In this document: positions 16,968 to 25,289 of the stretch, in pieces
Position numbering within the stretch: the first letter of the stretch is position 1
Layout: every line of letters begins with the position of its first letter
DNA from: Palsa-504 sp963769715
GTDB lineage: Bacteria > Actinomycetota > Actinomycetes > Streptosporangiales > Streptosporangiaceae
Reading direction: 5' to 3'
Length of the DNA stretch: 64,000 nt
Assembly (NCBI GenBank): GCA_963769715.1
Contig: CAVYNE010000046.1
Coordinates: 62,001-126,000, forward strand
Translations under genes and position numbers: made by a program
Notes under the pieces: model-generated
The model's database searches: none
Told to the model about the DNA's origin: nothing
Seen by the model: the letters and a program-made list of their open reading frames with translations, nothing else

Positions 16968-18020
16968 CTACCATTTCACTTCCGGGCGGGTTTCGGCGTC
17001 CTGGCGGGCGGCTTGCATGCGCAGCGAGCGCACGTACGGCCAGGCGACCTCCACTGCTCGTGCGTAGAGGACGGCAACCCACAGGCACAGGGCGGCCAGC
17101 GGCAACTCCAGCCCGGCGGCAATCCCCAGCGCGACTGCTGAATGCCCCCGCCTGGCGGTGAGGACGTTGAACCAGGCGTCCCTCAGCAGCAGGGCGGCGG
17201 CGACCGCGACCAGCACCTCGGCGACCGGCCAGCGGCGGAGCAGGGCGACCGCGCTGGCCGCGAGGACGATGGCCAGCGCGAGGTCAAGGCCGGCCCGGGC
17301 CAGCCCCCAGTGGGCGGCAAGCTCGGTTTGCGGCAGGGTCACGAACAGCCACGCGGTCCAGGGAATGAGCACCAGCACAAGCCCCAGGCAGGCGGCCGGC
17401 AGCCACCACGGCAGCAGCAGCCCCGGCTGCCCAGCGTGCCCGCGAGGTGTCCACTGCCGCCAGCTGGGCTGGCTCCCGGCAGCCTCCGTATCCGGCAGGG
17501 CCGGGTAACCCCCGGCCGGGGGCACCAGGCGGCGCTGGCGGATCCGGAAGCCCGCCCGTTGCAGCGCCGGCCGGGCCTCGGCGACCGCCCTGGCGAAGCG
17601 CACCGTCACCCAGGTGAACAAGGCGGCCAGCGGCAGTTCCACGAAAGCCGCCTCGCAGATTGCGATCACGGTCGGACCTGTGCCCTGGCCGGCGGAACTC
17701 AGCACGTCCAGCCACGCGTCGCAGCACAGCAAGGTGGCGGTCATGGCCGCTAGTACCTCGGCCAGGGCCGAGCGGCGGAAAAGCGCCAGCCCGGTAGCCG
17801 CGAGCAGCGCGGCCAGGGCTACGTCGAAGCCACCCCAGGCCAGCCGCCAGTGCACGGCCAGGTGCAGCGGCGGCGCGGAGGCGAATACGCGCGCAATACC
17901 GGGTGCTAGCGCGAGGCTGAACACGGCGAACAAGTAAGGTACCCAGCGCGGCACCAAGGTCTCCTCTACGCCGCGAGCAGCCCGCCGGAGATGTTGCGCC
18001 AGCCCCGCACGCTTGGGCAT
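16968..18020 (-). CDS. Internally duplicated integral membrane protein, function unknown
   Basis: 350 residues from the ATG at 18020 (GGTGAGA just upstream), chosen over a longer frame because the extra part is Arg/Gly-rich and unlike a protein start. Two homologous halves of about 125 residues, each with four hydrophobic helices. The first has LAVHWRLAWGGFDVALA, RRSALAEVLAA and LCCDAWLDVL; the second has LAAHWGLARAGLDLALA, RRWPVAEVLVA and LLRDAWFNVL, then ELPLAALxxWV in both. A cytoplasmic linker of some 70 residues lies between. Likely an 8-helix membrane protein from tandem duplication. Not recognised as a known transporter. Confidence 0.7.
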   Translation of the reverse strand: MPKRAGLAQHLRRAARGVEETLVPRWVPYLFAVFSLALAPGIARVFASAPPLHLAVHWRLAWGGFDVALAALLAATGLALFRRSALAEVLAAMTATLLCCDAWLDVLSSAGQGTGPTVIAICEAAFVELPLAALFTWVTVRFARAVAEARPALQRAGFRIRQRRLVPPAGGYPALPDTEAAGSQPSWRQWTPRGHAGQPGLLLPWWLPAACLGLVLVLIPWTAWLFVTLPQTELAAHWGLARAGLDLALAIVLAASAVALLRRWPVAEVLVAVAAALLLRDAWFNVLTARRGHSAVALGIAAGLELPLAALCLWVAVLYARAVEVAWPYVRSLRMQAARQDAETRPEVKW

Positions 18021-18196
18021 CGGTCTCACCTGACCACATGTTCCGCGCAGGTGAGGAGCCGCCCCTGGCCCAGCCCGGGCACCGCACCCTGCGCTCCAGC
18101 GCGCGAAGAAAGAGGCCACTGACGCATCCATGCTAGCCGCAGGCCATCAGGCAGCGTGGGCTGCCCGCAGGCGCGGGGTTCTCCCGCACTGCTACC

Positions 18197-18208
18197 GATA
18201 GCGCTATC
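18197..18208 (+). promoter_or_regulatory. Palindromic operator GATAGCGCTATC of the VapBC-like module
   Basis: A perfect 12-base palindrome 8 bases before the antitoxin ATG. It overlaps TATCAT (18205-18210), a good -10 box that ends 6 bases before the ATG, so a bound antitoxin-toxin complex would block the promoter and the transcript would be leaderless. Confidence 0.6.
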
Positions 18209-18216
18209 ATTAGTTC

Positions 18217-18450
18217 ATGGTCGCTCTCAACATACGGAACGTGCCTGAGCCTGTGGCTGCGGCGCTGCGTGAGCGCGCCAGCAGACATGGACACTCGCTC
18301 CAGCAGGAACTCCTCTCGATTCTGGAGTCAGCCGCGGCTGAGCCCGTATCAGCCACCACAGCGCCACCACCACTCCGGCTGAAAACCGTCCGGACAGGCG
18401 GGACTTCAACCTGGTCTCGCGAGGAGATCTATGGCAATGAGGGCCGCTGA
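18217..18450 (+). CDS. FitA/VapB-type ribbon-helix-helix antitoxin
   Basis: 77 residues. VALNIRNVPEPVAAALRERA with HGHSLQQELLSILESA is the FitA/Arc-like ribbon-helix-helix module common in front of PIN toxins (SLQQE.L is typical). The C-terminal 30 residues, with RLKTVRTGGTSTWSREEIYG, would bind the toxin. It overlaps the vapC start by 20 bases. Autoregulation through the palindrome at 18197 is likely. Confidence 0.85.
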   Translation: MVALNIRNVPEPVAAALRERASRHGHSLQQELLSILESAAAEPVSATTAPPPLRLKTVRTGGTSTWSREEIYGNEGR

Positions 18451-18916
18451 CCTGGCCACGCCCCCTGATCGGGCGATGCTCGACACCAACGTGTTGCTGG
18501 CCGCGACCGACGAGGGCAGGGCGGAACACGATCAAGCGCTGGAGATCGTGAACGACTGGCCAGGCCGCGGAACGACGCTGTATACCAGCGGGCAGATCAT
18601 GCGCGAATATCTTGCCGTGGCCACCCGGCCCGCCGAAAGGAACGGGCTCGGCCTGAAACTGGCAGACGCGCTGGCGAATGCACGTGCCTTCCGCGGGCGG
18701 ACCAGGCTGCTCGCCGAGGACGGCAAGGTGGCCGACCGCCTGCTCGACTTGCTGGACGACATCGAATGCGGCGGCAAGCAGGTTCATGACGCGAATGTTG
18801 TGGCCACCATGCTGGTGCATGGCATCGACGCGGTCATCACGATTAATCTCGGTGACTTCACCAGGTTCGCCCGACATGTCAGGTTGATCGGCTTGGCTAC
18901 TACCGGACCGGCCTGA
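18431..18916 (+). CDS. vapC: VapC-type PIN-domain ribonuclease toxin
   Basis: 161 residues. PIN active-site acids are all visible: Asp in MLDTNVLLA (about 17), Glu in IMREYL (about 58), Asp in VHDANVVA (about 118) and the NLGDF end (about 136). VapC toxins are Mg2+-dependent RNases that cut tRNA or rRNA. Overlaps its antitoxin, the usual arrangement. Start at the ATG 18431; a second ATG two codons on is possible. Confidence 0.88.
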   Translation: MAMRAADLATPPDRAMLDTNVLLAATDEGRAEHDQALEIVNDWPGRGTTLYTSGQIMREYLAVATRPAERNGLGLKLADALANARAFRGRTRLLAEDGKVADRLLDLLDDIECGGKQVHDANVVATMLVHGIDAVITINLGDFTRFARHVRLIGLATTGPA

Positions 18917-19182
18917 CGCACCCTGACGCTAGCGGGCAGCGCGCCTGGGACCCGCGCCCGGCGGCGGGTTGCGGGATTGCCTGGCCGGCAGCTCCCACAC
19001 CTACCGGCCTTCGATGAACCGGTGGCGGCGCACCAGCAGCACCCGCGTGCGGTCAGACAGTCAGGTTACCCGGGGGAAGAAACGGCATTCATCCGAACGG
19101 CCAGGTGCTACGCCCCGTGCGAACTGACAGAACCCGGGCGTGCCGGCCCAGGAGCGCGGCCGGTTCTGGCACAATATTCCTT

Positions 19183-19884
19183 ATGCCAACGCAGCAGTTG
19201 CTTGACCGTGTTCGTGAGCTGCGGGACGCCGGGCGCACGCCGAAGGAGATCGCCCGGGCGCTGAAGATGCCGCCGAGCGCGGTCGCGCCGCTCATCAGAT
19301 CGGTCGCCGCCGCCGAAGGGCGGACCCGGGAGGACGCGCTGATCGGATGCTGGATCAGTCCGGGCTGGTCAGCCAGCGTCGTGGCCCCGGAGCGGCCGGA
19401 CTGGCCGGGGTCGGGCCCGTCGGAACGAACCGGGCACTCGGGGCTGGTGACCGTGCTGGTCGCCCGGGACCGGGGCGGGTCCAGGGCCGGGGTGTGCTTC
19501 TATCTGGTGGACACCTGGTGCCTGGGGCTGAAGGACGCGGCCGGGCCGCGGTCGATGGACCGGCGGCAGCTGGGCGGGTTCATCCAGGAGATCTTCAGCT
19601 CCTGGGACGAGCCGGCCGTGCAGGTGCCGCTGGAGCTGGGGCGGCAGGTCGTCTACGGCGCGATCGGGTACGCGCGTGAGCTGGGGTTCGAGCCGCACGC
19701 GGACTTCGGGCGGGCCGCCGGGTATCTAGGGGCATGGGACGGGGAGTGCGAGCTGACCTTCGGCCGGGACGGGAAACCGATGTATATCTCCGGACCGTAC
19801 GACGACGGGGAGAGGATCATCGGCAAGCTGCGCCGCGGCCTTGGCGACGGGAACTACGACTTCGTGCACATGATCTCAGGCTGA
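19183..19884 (+). CDS. Protein with N-terminal helix-turn-helix, function unknown
   Basis: 233 residues from the ATG at 19183. Residues 3-45 (QQLLDRVRELRDAGRTPKEI, then AVAPLIRSV) look like a helix-turn-helix of the kind found in small regulators. The rest has a compact alpha/beta look: TVLVARDRG, CFYLVDTWCLGLKDA, IGYARELGFEPHADF and a DGKPMYISGPYDDGERI end. I do not recognise the family. A CACAAT box ends 7 bases before the ATG, hinting at leaderless expression. It is convergent with the rifampicin phosphotransferase. Confidence 0.6.
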   Translation: MPTQQLLDRVRELRDAGRTPKEIARALKMPPSAVAPLIRSVAAAEGRTREDALIGCWISPGWSASVVAPERPDWPGSGPSERTGHSGLVTVLVARDRGGSRAGVCFYLVDTWCLGLKDAAGPRSMDRRQLGGFIQEIFSSWDEPAVQVPLELGRQVVYGAIGYARELGFEPHADFGRAAGYLGAWDGECELTFGRDGKPMYISGPYDDGERIIGKLRRGLGDGNYDFVHMISG

Positions 19885-19962
19885 CCGCAGAGGCAGGGAT
19901 GGCGCTGCCGTTCGCAGCTCACATCGGAGGGTGTTTGCCCGCACCGGGTAATCAGTGGTCAC

Positions 19963-22560
19963 CTAAGGCAGGATCTCGATGTACCCGTCCGTTCCATGCA
20001 CGCGGATCCGCTGCCCATCCCGGATCAGCCGGGTGGCATGCTCCACCCCCACGACGGCCGGCAGGCCGTACTCCCGCGCGATCACCGCGCCATGGGTCAT
20101 CAGGCCTCCCACCTCCGTCACCAGGCCCTTGATCGCGACGAACACAGGGGTCCAGCTGGGGTCCGTGTAGGCGGTGACCAGGATGTCGCCCGCCTCGAGA
20201 TCGGCCTCGGCCATGTCGAGGATGACGCGGGCCCTGCCCTCGACGGTTCCGGCGGAAACCGGCAAGCCGATCAGGGCACCGGCCGGCACGTCGTCGCGCC
20301 GGTACGCCCCGGCGATGGCCTCGCCGTCGGAGGTGAGCACCCGGGGCGGCGTGAGCGCCTGGTACGACCGGAACGCGTCCTTGCGCTGCTGGATGAGCCG
20401 GCCGTCCGGCCGGTTGGTGCATACGACGTCGTGGAGCTCGGCGAACGTGAGGTAGAAGATGTCCTCCTTCTCGGCGAGCACGCCGGCCTGCACGAGGCGC
20501 TCGGCCTCTTCCAGCAGGGCCTGCTTGTACACGAAGTAGCGGCTGACCATGCCGTACTTCGGGTATTCCCGGTACCCGATGAAGGTCCGCACCCGGTCGA
20601 TCATCCGCTTGGCCTCTTCGGACTTCCGCTCCCCGTCCGGCAGGGCCCGCAAGCGCTCCAGCACGTCCTGTTCCTTCGCCCATGCCTCCTGCCGCCCTTG
20701 CTCGAAGCGCCGCGCGCCGGCGCCCGGCTCGAAGTTCTTGATGTTGCCGAGGATCACGGGCACGAGCGTGGAGGGGCGCTCGCTCCAACGCGGCCGCGTG
20801 ATGTCGATCTCGCCGACGCAGCGCATGCCGTACTTTTCGAGCCACGCCTCGATGACGTCTCGCGCTTCCCGCCCGCCCGAGAGCTTGGCCACCTCGTCCA
20901 GGAAACCCTCGTCCTCGACGTGGTGCAGAAACGCCACCACGTCCGGATGCGGGCGGATCACGTCCGCGACGTCCAAGAGCGCCAGCCCCATCTCCGATGT
21001 GACGTTATGGGGAACGGACTGCGTGAGCGTGTCAGCCGCGTTCTTCTCGCCCAGCCACGCCTGCAGCTGATCGTTGAGCCACCACGCGGCCTCCATCGCC
21101 GACATGAACACCTGATGGCTCTGCGGATCGAACAAGATCCGCCTCAGCTCCTGGATGTCCGCCTGGATGAAGTCGAGCAGCGCCTCTCCGGACTTCGTCC
21201 GGATGTCGCGTTCCGAGGCGGCGATTGATGCCTGGCTGCGCCCGATCAGCTCGGTGACGATGGCCGGATCGGTCTCGATCGGAGCTGGCGCGCCGCCAAA
21301 CAGTGGCCCGGGGGGACCCTCGTCAGGCAGCGGCCGGATGAAGCCGTCGCGCTCGATGATGGTCTGCAGCGCGTCGCCGGTCAGCGGATCGGATCTCCCC
21401 AGGGCCTCCAGGAGGCCGGCGCGGCTCGCCGGCGAGGCCAGCCTCTGGGTGACGTCGACGAACAGGCGGCCGCCGGCCTCGGCCATGGGCGCGGGGGTCG
21501 TCATCTGCCAGAAGGACAGCCCGAGGGGCTTCATGGGGTCGGTCATCATCTGCTGATGACCGACGGAGACATAGACGTGGTTCTCCCGGTCGCCGGACTC
21601 GGGGATGGGGAACAGCGTGGTGATCGGCCGGCTCTGGACGATCTGGAAGCCATCATCCACCAGGCACCATTCGATGTCCTGCGGGCGGCCGAAGTGCGCT
21701 TCGATCAGCCGGCCGAGCTGCACGAGCCGCACGACCTGCGCATCCGTCAGCGCCGGCAGCTCCTGCCGCTGCGGGTCGATCGGCAGTACCTGCGCCCCGC
21801 CAGCCGGCGAAGCGTGGATGGCACGCTTCTTGGCGGCAACCGCCTTGGTGACGACCTCGCCGTCTCGCACTTTGTAGACGTCCGGGTTCACCAGGCCGGA
21901 GACCAGGGCCTCGCCGAGGCCGAAGCTGGCGTCCACGGTGGCGACCTTCCGGTTGCCCGTGACGGGGTCGGCCGTGAACACGATGCCGGCCGCCTGCGGG
22001 AAGACCATCTGCTGCACGACCACGGCCATGCGGACCTTCCGGTGGTCGAAGCCGTTGCGCACGCGGTAGGTCACGGCCCGCTCGGTGAACAGCGATGCCC
22101 AGCACCGGCCGACGTGCTGGAGGATCGCCGCCGGCCCCACGACGTTCAGGTAGGTGTCCTGCTGGCCGGCGAAGGAGGCCGTCGGCAGGTCCTCTGCCGT
22201 CGCGCTGGATCGCACGGCGTAGGCGGCGTGCTCGCCGAGCTGCGCGAGCGCGCGGGTGATCGCCGCCGCGAGATCGTCAGGGATGGCGATCCCTTCGATG
22301 GTCCGGCGGATCTCCGCGCTGAGCGTGCGGATCACCTCCCGGTCATCCGGGTCCAGGCGCGACAGCCGATCGAGCCGATCGTCGATCGACCCCGCTTCCG
22401 CCATGATCCGCCGGAAGGCGTCCGTCGTCACGCAAAAGCCAGCCGGCCCGCGAATGCCTTCGATCCGCGAAAGCTCTCCCAGGTGCGCGCCCTTGCCGCC
22501 AACGAGCGCGACCTGCGTCTTGTCGATCTCTTCGAGACCCAGCACGTAGCGCTCGATCAT
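19963..22560 (-). CDS. rph: Rifampicin phosphotransferase
   Basis: 865 residues, the length typical of Rph. Three domains in order: N-terminal ATP-grasp (about 1-315, with VGGKGAHLGELSRI and AVRSSATAEDLPTASFAGQQ), a central rifamycin-binding region (about 330-750), and a C-terminal swivelling His domain with the catalytic His about residue 823 in GGLMTHGAVIAREYGLPAVV. The His carries phosphate from ATP to the ansamycin C21 hydroxyl. PEP synthases share the fold but differ in length and in their C-terminal PEP domain. Expected to give rifamycin resistance; substrate by family knowledge only. Monocistronic. A weak match to the rifamycin-associated element lies upstream. Confidence 0.92.
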   Translation of the reverse strand: MIERYVLGLEEIDKTQVALVGGKGAHLGELSRIEGIRGPAGFCVTTDAFRRIMAEAGSIDDRLDRLSRLDPDDREVIRTLSAEIRRTIEGIAIPDDLAAAITRALAQLGEHAAYAVRSSATAEDLPTASFAGQQDTYLNVVGPAAILQHVGRCWASLFTERAVTYRVRNGFDHRKVRMAVVVQQMVFPQAAGIVFTADPVTGNRKVATVDASFGLGEALVSGLVNPDVYKVRDGEVVTKAVAAKKRAIHASPAGGAQVLPIDPQRQELPALTDAQVVRLVQLGRLIEAHFGRPQDIEWCLVDDGFQIVQSRPITTLFPIPESGDRENHVYVSVGHQQMMTDPMKPLGLSFWQMTTPAPMAEAGGRLFVDVTQRLASPASRAGLLEALGRSDPLTGDALQTIIERDGFIRPLPDEGPPGPLFGGAPAPIETDPAIVTELIGRSQASIAASERDIRTKSGEALLDFIQADIQELRRILFDPQSHQVFMSAMEAAWWLNDQLQAWLGEKNAADTLTQSVPHNVTSEMGLALLDVADVIRPHPDVVAFLHHVEDEGFLDEVAKLSGGREARDVIEAWLEKYGMRCVGEIDITRPRWSERPSTLVPVILGNIKNFEPGAGARRFEQGRQEAWAKEQDVLERLRALPDGERKSEEAKRMIDRVRTFIGYREYPKYGMVSRYFVYKQALLEEAERLVQAGVLAEKEDIFYLTFAELHDVVCTNRPDGRLIQQRKDAFRSYQALTPPRVLTSDGEAIAGAYRRDDVPAGALIGLPVSAGTVEGRARVILDMAEADLEAGDILVTAYTDPSWTPVFVAIKGLVTEVGGLMTHGAVIAREYGLPAVVGVEHATRLIRDGQRIRVHGTDGYIEILP

Positions 22561-22608
22561 CGTGATACATCCAGGGTGGCCGTGCTCTGTTGCACTGCGG
22601 TGACCGGC

Positions 22609-22627
22609 TGAGCCTGCGGCATGACGG
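22609..22627 (-). promoter_or_regulatory. Degenerate candidate rifamycin-associated element (RAE)
   Basis: About 12 of 19 positions agree with the published actinomycete RAE as I remember it (GGGGCTTGCGGCAAGGCCC), including the exact core TGCGGCA at 22615-22621, 50-65 bases before the rph start. The outer arms are poor, so this may be chance. Confidence 0.25.
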
Positions 22628-22668
22628 ACTCTGCCTCAGCCCCGCATCGAGTTCTGAAGCGACCCCGG

Positions 22669-23529
22669 TCAGACGAACAGCGGCTCGGCCGCCGTCCGGT
22701 CGACCAGCGCGCTCATCGCCGCGTCGTTCGGCGCCCCGGTGAACCGGCTGGCCGCGTCGAGCACCTTCGGGAGCAAGTCCAGGTCTCCCACACTGCAGAG
22801 GAACACCCCGGGGCGGCTCATCGCCCACCACACGGACAGATCGATGTCGTCCTGCTGCTCAAGCGGCTCGTACCAGGTCGCCCGGGTGTGCGGTCGGCCC
22901 GCCCAGGGGCGCAGCGCGATCGACTTTATCGTCTGCACCGCGACGCGCCGCTCGCGGCAGGTCTCGTACACGGCGTTGAAGTTGTCGGCGTAGTACGGGT
23001 TCTGCATGGTGACGAAGTTGTACGGGAGCAGCACCGAGTCGAAGCCGAACCGCTCGAGGCTGCGGCGGTGCGTCGCGGCGATCTGGCTGCCGTGGCCGGT
23101 CACCCCGATCCAGCGGATGAGGCCCTGCTCCCGGGCTTCAACGGCGGCCTCGAGCGCCCCGCCAGGACTCAGGGCGGTGTCCCACTCGATCGGATCGGCC
23201 AGGGCGTGCAGCTGCCACAGGTCGACGTGGTCGACGCCCATCCGGTCCAGGGACCGGTGCAGTTCCTCGCGGGCCCCGGCTGCGGTGCGCTCGTCGCCCT
23301 TGGTGGCCAGGAAGAACCGGCCCGGTTCGCGCTGCAGCCACGGCCGGATGCGCACCTCCGCCTCGCCGTAGTCCGAGGCCACGTCCAGATGGTTCACCCC
23401 GTGGGCGAGCAGGACGTCCAGGGTCTCGTCCGCGACCCGCTGGGAGACCTGCGCGAGAGCCGCCCCGCCGAAGATCACCCGGCTGCTCTGGTGGCCGGTG
23501 CGGCCGAACTCTGCCTGTTCGATGGGCAC
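22669..23529 (-). CDS. Aldo/keto reductase family oxidoreductase
   Basis: 286 residues. TIM-barrel AKR features: GRTGHQSSRVIFGGAAL (strand 1), HLDVASDYGEAE with catalytic Asp and Tyr (about 47-55), LATKGD with the Lys (about 76), LHRSLDRMGVDHVDLWQLHA with the active-site His, and IRWIGVTGHG. NAD(P)H-dependent reduction of a carbonyl; substrate unknown. It is upstream of, and on the same strand as, rph, with a 108-base gap, and divergent from larE. Confidence 0.88.
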   Translation of the reverse strand: MPIEQAEFGRTGHQSSRVIFGGAALAQVSQRVADETLDVLLAHGVNHLDVASDYGEAEVRIRPWLQREPGRFFLATKGDERTAAGAREELHRSLDRMGVDHVDLWQLHALADPIEWDTALSPGGALEAAVEAREQGLIRWIGVTGHGSQIAATHRRSLERFGFDSVLLPYNFVTMQNPYYADNFNAVYETCRERRVAVQTIKSIALRPWAGRPHTRATWYEPLEQQDDIDLSVWWAMSRPGVFLCSVGDLDLLPKVLDAASRFTGAPNDAAMSALVDRTAAEPLFV

Positions 23530-23665
23530 GAGACCTCCCGAAGTGCCGAAAGCTGAATCTGAGAATACAGCGGATCGCGGCGGGAGGCCGGCCCAAGCGC
23601 GCCGAAGCGTATAGTCCGGATCGTATGATCAGCTGCGGGCCCGGGTGACATGAGAAGGGAACGGC

Positions 23666-24496
23666 GTGCCTGACGAGCTTGACGCGCTGGCCGGCCAGCT
23701 GACCGAGCGTCTGGCCGGATTGGGCAGCGCCCTGATCGCGTTCTCCGGCGGGGTGGACTCCTCTGTCGTCGCTGCGCTGGCCGCCCGGGCGCTCGGGGAA
23801 CAAGCCCTGGCCGTCACCGCCGTCTCGCCGGCCCTCGCGTCCGGAGAGCTGGACGGCGCCCGGGCGGTGGCCCGGGCCGTAGGCGTCCGGCACGAGCTGA
23901 TCAGCACGGCCGAGCTAGAGCGCGAGGACTACCGGCGCAACGACCGCTTCCGCTGCTACTACTGCAAATCCGAGTTGTACGAGCGGCTGGCCGCGCTGGC
24001 CCGGCGCCGCGGATTCGCCGCCGTGCTGTCCGGCGCCAACGCCGACGACACGGGTGACTGGCGGCCGGGGCTGCGCGCGGCGGCCGAGCACGGTGTCCGG
24101 CATCCCCTGCTGGAGGCGTCCGTGGGGAAGGACCGGGTGCGGGCGCTGGCGCGGCACCTGGGGGTTCCGAGTGCGGACAAGCCCGCGTCGCCCTGCCTGG
24201 CATCGCGGCTGCCTTACGGCACCCCGGTCAGCGCCAATGTCCTGTCGCAGGTAGACCGGGCCGAGCTGAACCTGAAGCAGCGCGGCTACCGCGAACTGCG
24301 GGTGCGGCATTTCGGTGATCTCGGCCGGGTGCAGCTCGGCGCGGCTGAGCTGCCACGGGCGGCGGAGCCGGACGAGCATGCGGCGGTGCTGGCCTGCGTC
24401 CGGGCGGCTGGATATCTGCGCGCCGAGATCGACGAGGGACCGTTGCGGTCCGGTTCGCTGAACCTCGACATCACGCCGGTCAGCCGTGCCGGCTGA
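23666..24496 (+). CDS. larE: Pyridinium-3,5-bisthiocarboxylic acid mononucleotide synthase (sacrificial sulfur transferase)
   Basis: 276 residues from a GTG with GAAGGGA upstream. PP-loop ATP-binding motif SGGVDSS at 27-33, Cys97 and Cys100 in FRCYYCKSELY, and Cys177 in PASPCLASR, which lines up with the sacrificial cysteine of Lactobacillus LarE (C176). It adds sulfur to the carboxylates of the LarB product on the way to the nickel-pincer nucleotide cofactor. It overlaps larB by 11 bases and larC follows, so the three genes form one operon. A single Cys at that site suggests the sacrificial rather than the cluster-dependent form. Confidence 0.93.
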   Translation: MPDELDALAGQLTERLAGLGSALIAFSGGVDSSVVAALAARALGEQALAVTAVSPALASGELDGARAVARAVGVRHELISTAELEREDYRRNDRFRCYYCKSELYERLAALARRRGFAAVLSGANADDTGDWRPGLRAAAEHGVRHPLLEASVGKDRVRALARHLGVPSADKPASPCLASRLPYGTPVSANVLSQVDRAELNLKQRGYRELRVRHFGDLGRVQLGAAELPRAAEPDEHAAVLACVRAAGYLRAEIDEGPLRSGSLNLDITPVSRAG

Positions 24497-25289
24497 GGGT
24501 CCCGGTATGCCCGGGGCATTCGGCCCGAACCAAGCAGTCGGCCTGCCGGATGGAGCGCCGAGAATGCCGAACGGGTGGGCGCCCGCCGTCCCGCCCGGAA
24601 CAGAGCCCTGGGCGGCAGGCGTCCCGCTGGGCCAGTTCGCCCTGCTGGACGTCGATCGTCGGCGGCGGACCGGCGTCCCGGAAGTGGTTTTCGGCGAAGG
24701 CAAGACGTCCGAGCAGATCTTCGCGCTTCTGGCCGAGCTGCGGGCCCGCGATCCGGAGGCACCGGCCCTGGCCACGCGCTGCCCCGCCGGCGTCCTGGAC
24801 GAGGCGGCCACCCGTTTCCCTGGCCATGCCGTACACGCCGATCACGTGGCCGGAACGGTCGCCGTCGGGACCCTGCCGCCCGCGCGCGGCCACGTGCTGG
24901 TCGTGACGGCCGGCACCACGGACCTGAAAGTGGCCCGGGAATGCGCGGCGACGCTGGCCGTGCTGGGCGTCCGCGCGGAGGTCCTCGCCGACGTGGGCGT
25001 GGCCGGGCTCGGGCGACTGCTGTCCCGGCTAGACGACCTACGCGCCGCCGAGTGCGTGGTGGTCGTGGCCGGGATGGACGGTGCCCTGCCGAGTGTGGTC
25101 GCCGGACTTGTCAGCGCGCCGGTGATCGGCGTGCCGACCAGTGTCGGCTACGGCGTCGCGGCGGGCGGCCTGGCCGCGGCGGCCAGCATGCTCGCCTCGT
25201 GCAGCCCGGGTCTGGTCGTCGTCAACATCGACAACGGGTTCGGGGCGGCTGCGCACGCCGCCAAGATCATCCGCGCGGTTCACCGGTGA
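24486..25289 (+). CDS. larB: Pyridinium-3,5-biscarboxylic acid mononucleotide synthase
   Basis: 267 residues from the GTG at 24486, overlapping larE; an ATG at 24507 is an alternative. A Pro/Gly-rich opening leads to DRRRRTGVPEVVFGEGKT (about 58-72) and the AIR-carboxylase-like (PurE) fold: VVTAGTTDLKVARECA (about 138), VVVAGMDGALPSVVAGL (about 195), and the C-terminal GVPTSVGYG...VNIDNGFGAA. LarB carboxylates nicotinic acid adenine dinucleotide and releases AMP, the first step to the nickel-pincer cofactor. Translationally coupled to larE and larC. Confidence 0.92.
   Translation: MPAEGPGMPGAFGPNQAVGLPDGAPRMPNGWAPAVPPGTEPWAAGVPLGQFALLDVDRRRRTGVPEVVFGEGKTSEQIFALLAELRARDPEAPALATRCPAGVLDEAATRFPGHAVHADHVAGTVAVGTLPPARGHVLVVTAGTTDLKVARECAATLAVLGVRAEVLADVGVAGLGRLLSRLDDLRAAECVVVVAGMDGALPSVVAGLVSAPVIGVPTSVGYGVAAGGLAAAASMLASCSPGLVVVNIDNGFGAAAHAAKIIRAVHR

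Noticed and set aside
19963..22560. Phosphoenolpyruvate synthase (ppsA)
   Set aside because: Shares ATP-grasp and His domains, but the length of 865, the domain order with the His domain last and the ending specific to Rph argue for rifampicin phosphotransferase.
24575..25285. Extended N-terminus of larC in the same frame
   Set aside because: This stretch is the larB gene read in another frame; LarC begins at 25286 with its family opening.
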